Shown here piece after piece: positions 62,079 through 64,000 of a stretch of DNA of 64,000 nt. A program made the translations under genes and the position numbers. Source of the DNA: an uncultured Curvibacter sp. (lineage in GTDB: Bacteria; Pseudomonadota; Gammaproteobacteria; Burkholderiales; Burkholderiaceae_C). Below the pieces are notes generated by a model that saw only the letters and a program-made list of their open reading frames with translations, was not told where the DNA came from and made no database searches. Location: positions 110,854-174,853 of the forward strand of contig CAIKMN010000022.1 of NCBI GenBank assembly GCA_903828535.1. Direction: 5' to 3'. The first letter of the stretch is position 1. Each line of letters opens with the position of its first letter.

Positions 62079-63587
62079 TTAACGTGCGTAATGCGGGGTT
62101 ATTTGCGCGTCCACATTGACCCAAACGCTCTTCACTTGGGTGTATTCGCGCATGGCGTCAAAACCCATTTCGCGACCGTATCCTGACAAGCCAGTGCCCC
62201 CAAAAGGTGAGCCTGGATTCACCCGCTTGTAGGAGTTGATCCAAACCATGCCGGTTTTGAGATCACGTGCAAATCGATGTGCCCGTTGCAAGTTGCTGGT
62301 CCACAAACCGCTGCCCAGGCCGTAGTCGGTGCTGTTGGCGATCTGCAAAGCCTCGGCGTCGTCTTTGAATGTTAGAACGGTGACAAAGGGGCCAAACACC
62401 TCTTCTTGAGCGACCCGATCTTGCGCACTTTTGACCCGCACAATGGTGGGTTGAACATAGCAACCCTTCGCGAGTTCACCGCCCGGCGCTTGACCGCCGG
62501 CCAATATCTCGCCGCCCTGGTCTTTGGCGACCTGCACATAACTCAGCACACGGTCGCGTTGTTGGGCGCTCGTCAATGGGCCCATTTCAGTGTTGGGGTC
62601 CAAGGGATTGCCCAGACGAATGCTGTTGGCCAAAGGAATGAATTTTTCCAAGAAGGCATCGGCAATTTTTTCATGCAGCATCAAACGCGAACCGGCGATG
62701 CAGGCTTGACCTTGGTTGTGGAAAATCGCCCAGGCGGCGCCGTTCACGGCCGCCAATAGGTTGGCGTCTTCAAAAACAATGTTGGCCCCTTTACCACCCA
62801 GTTCGAGTTGGACCTTCTTCAAGTTACCCGCGCTCGCTTGCACAATGCGGCGCCCGGTTGCGGTGCTGCCGGTGAAAGCAATTTTGGCAATGCGCTCATG
62901 ATCAGCAATCGCTTGACCCGCAATTTGACCCAAGCCCGGGAGGATATTGACCACGCCGGGGGGCATCCCCGCTTGGGCCATCAGCTCGGCGATTTTGAGC
63001 GAGGACAGGGGTGTGATTTCAGCGGGCTTCATCACCACGCAGTTTCCCGCAGCCAAGGCAGGGGCCATTTTCCAGCTGGTGAACATCAAGGGAAAATTCC
63101 AAGGCACGATCTGACCGACCACACCCACGGGCTCACGCAAGGTGTAGTTCAAAAATCCGGCTTCCACCGGAATTTGCTCGCCTTGAAACTTGTCGGCCAT
63201 TCCACCGAAATAGCGGTAGGTCACCGCCGTCCGGGGTACATCCAAAATGCGCGAATCGCGAATCGGGTGGCCCGTGTCCAACGACTCCAAACGGGCCAAT
63301 TCTTCGGCGTTTTCTTCCACCAAATCGGCCAACTTGAGCAAGATGCGACCTCGGTCCATGGCGGCCATGCGCTGCCACTTGGGCAGGGCAGCCTCCGCCG
63401 CTTGCACGGCTCTTTCCACATCGGCTGAACCCGCCATCGCCACTTCCGCAATCAGGCTGTTGTCATGCGGGTTGAGTGTCGGCAAGGTCTCACCAGAGGC
63501 CGCATCGACAAACTCGCCATTGATAAAAAGTTGGTGCCGCACAGGCGAGCGCAAACCAGCCGCCTTGGCGATTTCAGACAGGTCCAT
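62079..63587 (-). CDS. NAD(P)-dependent aldehyde dehydrogenase
   Basis: A 502-residue ALDH-superfamily enzyme. P-W-N-F-P near residue 162 contains the oxyanion Asn, the general base is E262 (L-E-L-G-G-K), and the nucleophile is C296 (N-Q-G-Q-A-C). It resembles betaine- and aromatic-aldehyde dehydrogenases. Its operon position suggests it oxidises an aromatic aldehyde to the acid upstream of hydroxyquinol formation, or a semialdehyde intermediate; the substrate cannot be read. ATG 63587 is chosen because GGAG lies six bases upstream; another ATG at 63602 would add five residues. Confidence 0.9.
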   Translation of the reverse strand: MDLSEIAKAAGLRSPVRHQLFINGEFVDAASGETLPTLNPHDNSLIAEVAMAGSADVERAVQAAEAALPKWQRMAAMDRGRILLKLADLVEENAEELARLESLDTGHPIRDSRILDVPRTAVTYRYFGGMADKFQGEQIPVEAGFLNYTLREPVGVVGQIVPWNFPLMFTSWKMAPALAAGNCVVMKPAEITPLSSLKIAELMAQAGMPPGVVNILPGLGQIAGQAIADHERIAKIAFTGSTATGRRIVQASAGNLKKVQLELGGKGANIVFEDANLLAAVNGAAWAIFHNQGQACIAGSRLMLHEKIADAFLEKFIPLANSIRLGNPLDPNTEMGPLTSAQQRDRVLSYVQVAKDQGGEILAGGQAPGGELAKGCYVQPTIVRVKSAQDRVAQEEVFGPFVTVLTFKDDAEALQIANSTDYGLGSGLWTSNLQRAHRFARDLKTGMVWINSYKRVNPGSPFGGTGLSGYGREMGFDAMREYTQVKSVWVNVDAQITPHYAR

Positions 63588-63675
63588 GAAAACTCCTTGC
63601 ATCTTTTGACAGATGCTGGCCTTGTTTAAGAGAGAAGGTTCAGTTGAAGGTTCATTGGTTCAAAACCGCAAAGGC

Positions 63676-64000
63676 TCAGAACTGGACGGGCACTTCAGGG
63701 GCATCGCCCTTTTGAATTTCGTAAACCAATGAAGGCGATCCGTTTTCCCAAACGAGCAACATCGAGCGCTTGGGGCTGTAGCCTTGATGGCGGCAATAAG
63801 CGGGCATCGCCGCCATGTCGCCCGCCTTCATGATCACGCGAGCCAGCGGCGCTCCGGTGTCGCGGTGTGAACAATCCCAGCTGATTTCATCGCTCATTTG
63901 GAAGAACCACTCAACGCGGTCGTTCGAGTGCAGGATCGGCAGAATGTGTTCTTCTGTGGTCGGGCACATGTAGCTGTACTTGACCACGCTGGTGAAAGAG
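63676..64000 (-). CDS. Cupin-like protein, C-terminal part (5' end beyond window)
   Basis: The last 107 codons of a gene entering from the right edge; the frame stays open to base 64000, so the internal GTG at 63987 need not be the start. The visible part is cupin-like. An H-x5-E pair (H-S-N-D-R-V-E-W-F-F-Q) is followed by a G-D-x4-P-x4-H motif (G-D-M-A-A-M-P-A-Y-C-R-H), which resembles the His-Glu-His iron triad of 3-hydroxyanthranilate 3,4-dioxygenase-like cupins. I do not recognise the specific family. As the most upstream visible gene of the aromatic operon, it may be an oxygenase or isomerase acting early in the pathway (inference). Confidence 0.7.
   Translation of the reverse strand, partial: SFTSVVKYSYMCPTTEEHILPILHSNDRVEWFFQMSDEISWDCSHRDTGAPLARVIMKAGDMAAMPAYCRHQGYSPKRSMLLVWENGSPSLVYEIQKGDAPEVPVQF

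Noticed and set aside
1-64000. CRISPR arrays, insertion sequences, prophage or integron features
   Set aside because: No regularly spaced repeats, transposase-like proteins or attachment duplications were seen; XerD here is the housekeeping recombinase.

Overview
The window looks like chromosome from a Burkholderiales betaproteobacterium, most likely Comamonadaceae (Limnohabitans/Rhodoferax/Polaromonas-like). The grounds are the gene orders tsaE-amiC-mutL-miaA, rpsO-pnp and tpiA-secG-tRNA(Leu)-nuoABCDEFGHIJKLMN, an orphan Bug-type solute receptor, two LIV-type ABC importers and a beta-ketoadipate-type aromatic operon. The genus is inference. Coding density is very high: no gene-free stretch exceeds 300 bases, and the longest (46058-46282) is an RNA-structured leader. 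No insertion sequence, integrase island, CRISPR array or rRNA was seen. One tRNA is present.

Layout. 1-9436: housekeeping and small accessory genes (a cut gamma-carbonic-anhydrase-like gene, DUF455 ferritin-like protein, xerD, orphan Bug receptor, AEC permease, queG, tsaE-amiC, a serine hydrolase, DedA). 9478-14566: mutL, a P450-flavodoxin fusion and miaA. 14540-19200: a complete LIV-type importer. 19338-24209: a MarR-controlled tripartite efflux operon (marR, outer-membrane factor, emrA, emrB), divergent from an ABC exporter (24306-26222). 26291-41383: all fourteen nuo genes of respiratory complex I plus a DUF1178 gene at the 3' end. 41407-47855: tRNA-Leu(GAG), secG, tpiA, a quinone oxidoreductase, pnp, rpsO and a thiolase. 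47993-53646: an aminotransferase, tsaD, ybiB, an HI0933-type flavoprotein, rpsU and yqeY. 53669-64000: one minus-strand operon of at least twelve genes, running off the right edge.

How the genes work together. The right-hand operon encodes a coherent lower pathway for hydroxyquinol. An intradiol dioxygenase would open the ring to maleylacetate, maleylacetate reductase would give 3-oxoadipate, and a two-subunit CoA-transferase would activate it for thiolysis. A dedicated five-gene ABC importer and an aldehyde dehydrogenase suggest that an aromatic aldehyde or acid is imported and oxidised first. The ring hydroxylase that would make hydroxyquinol is not in the window.

The most unusual single gene is at 11583-13574: a CYP102 (P450 BM3-like) heme domain fused to an FMN-binding flavodoxin domain that ends before the FAD/NADPH reductase domain, translationally coupled to miaA. 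Other points of interest are a long stem-loop in the pnp leader, a structured rpsO leader, a palindrome over a nearly leaderless marR promoter, a TetR-type inverted repeat before the thiolase, and a tRNA that separates secG from nuoA.

Site coordinates were read by eye and may be off by a base. Family assignments rest on motif recognition, without any database search.
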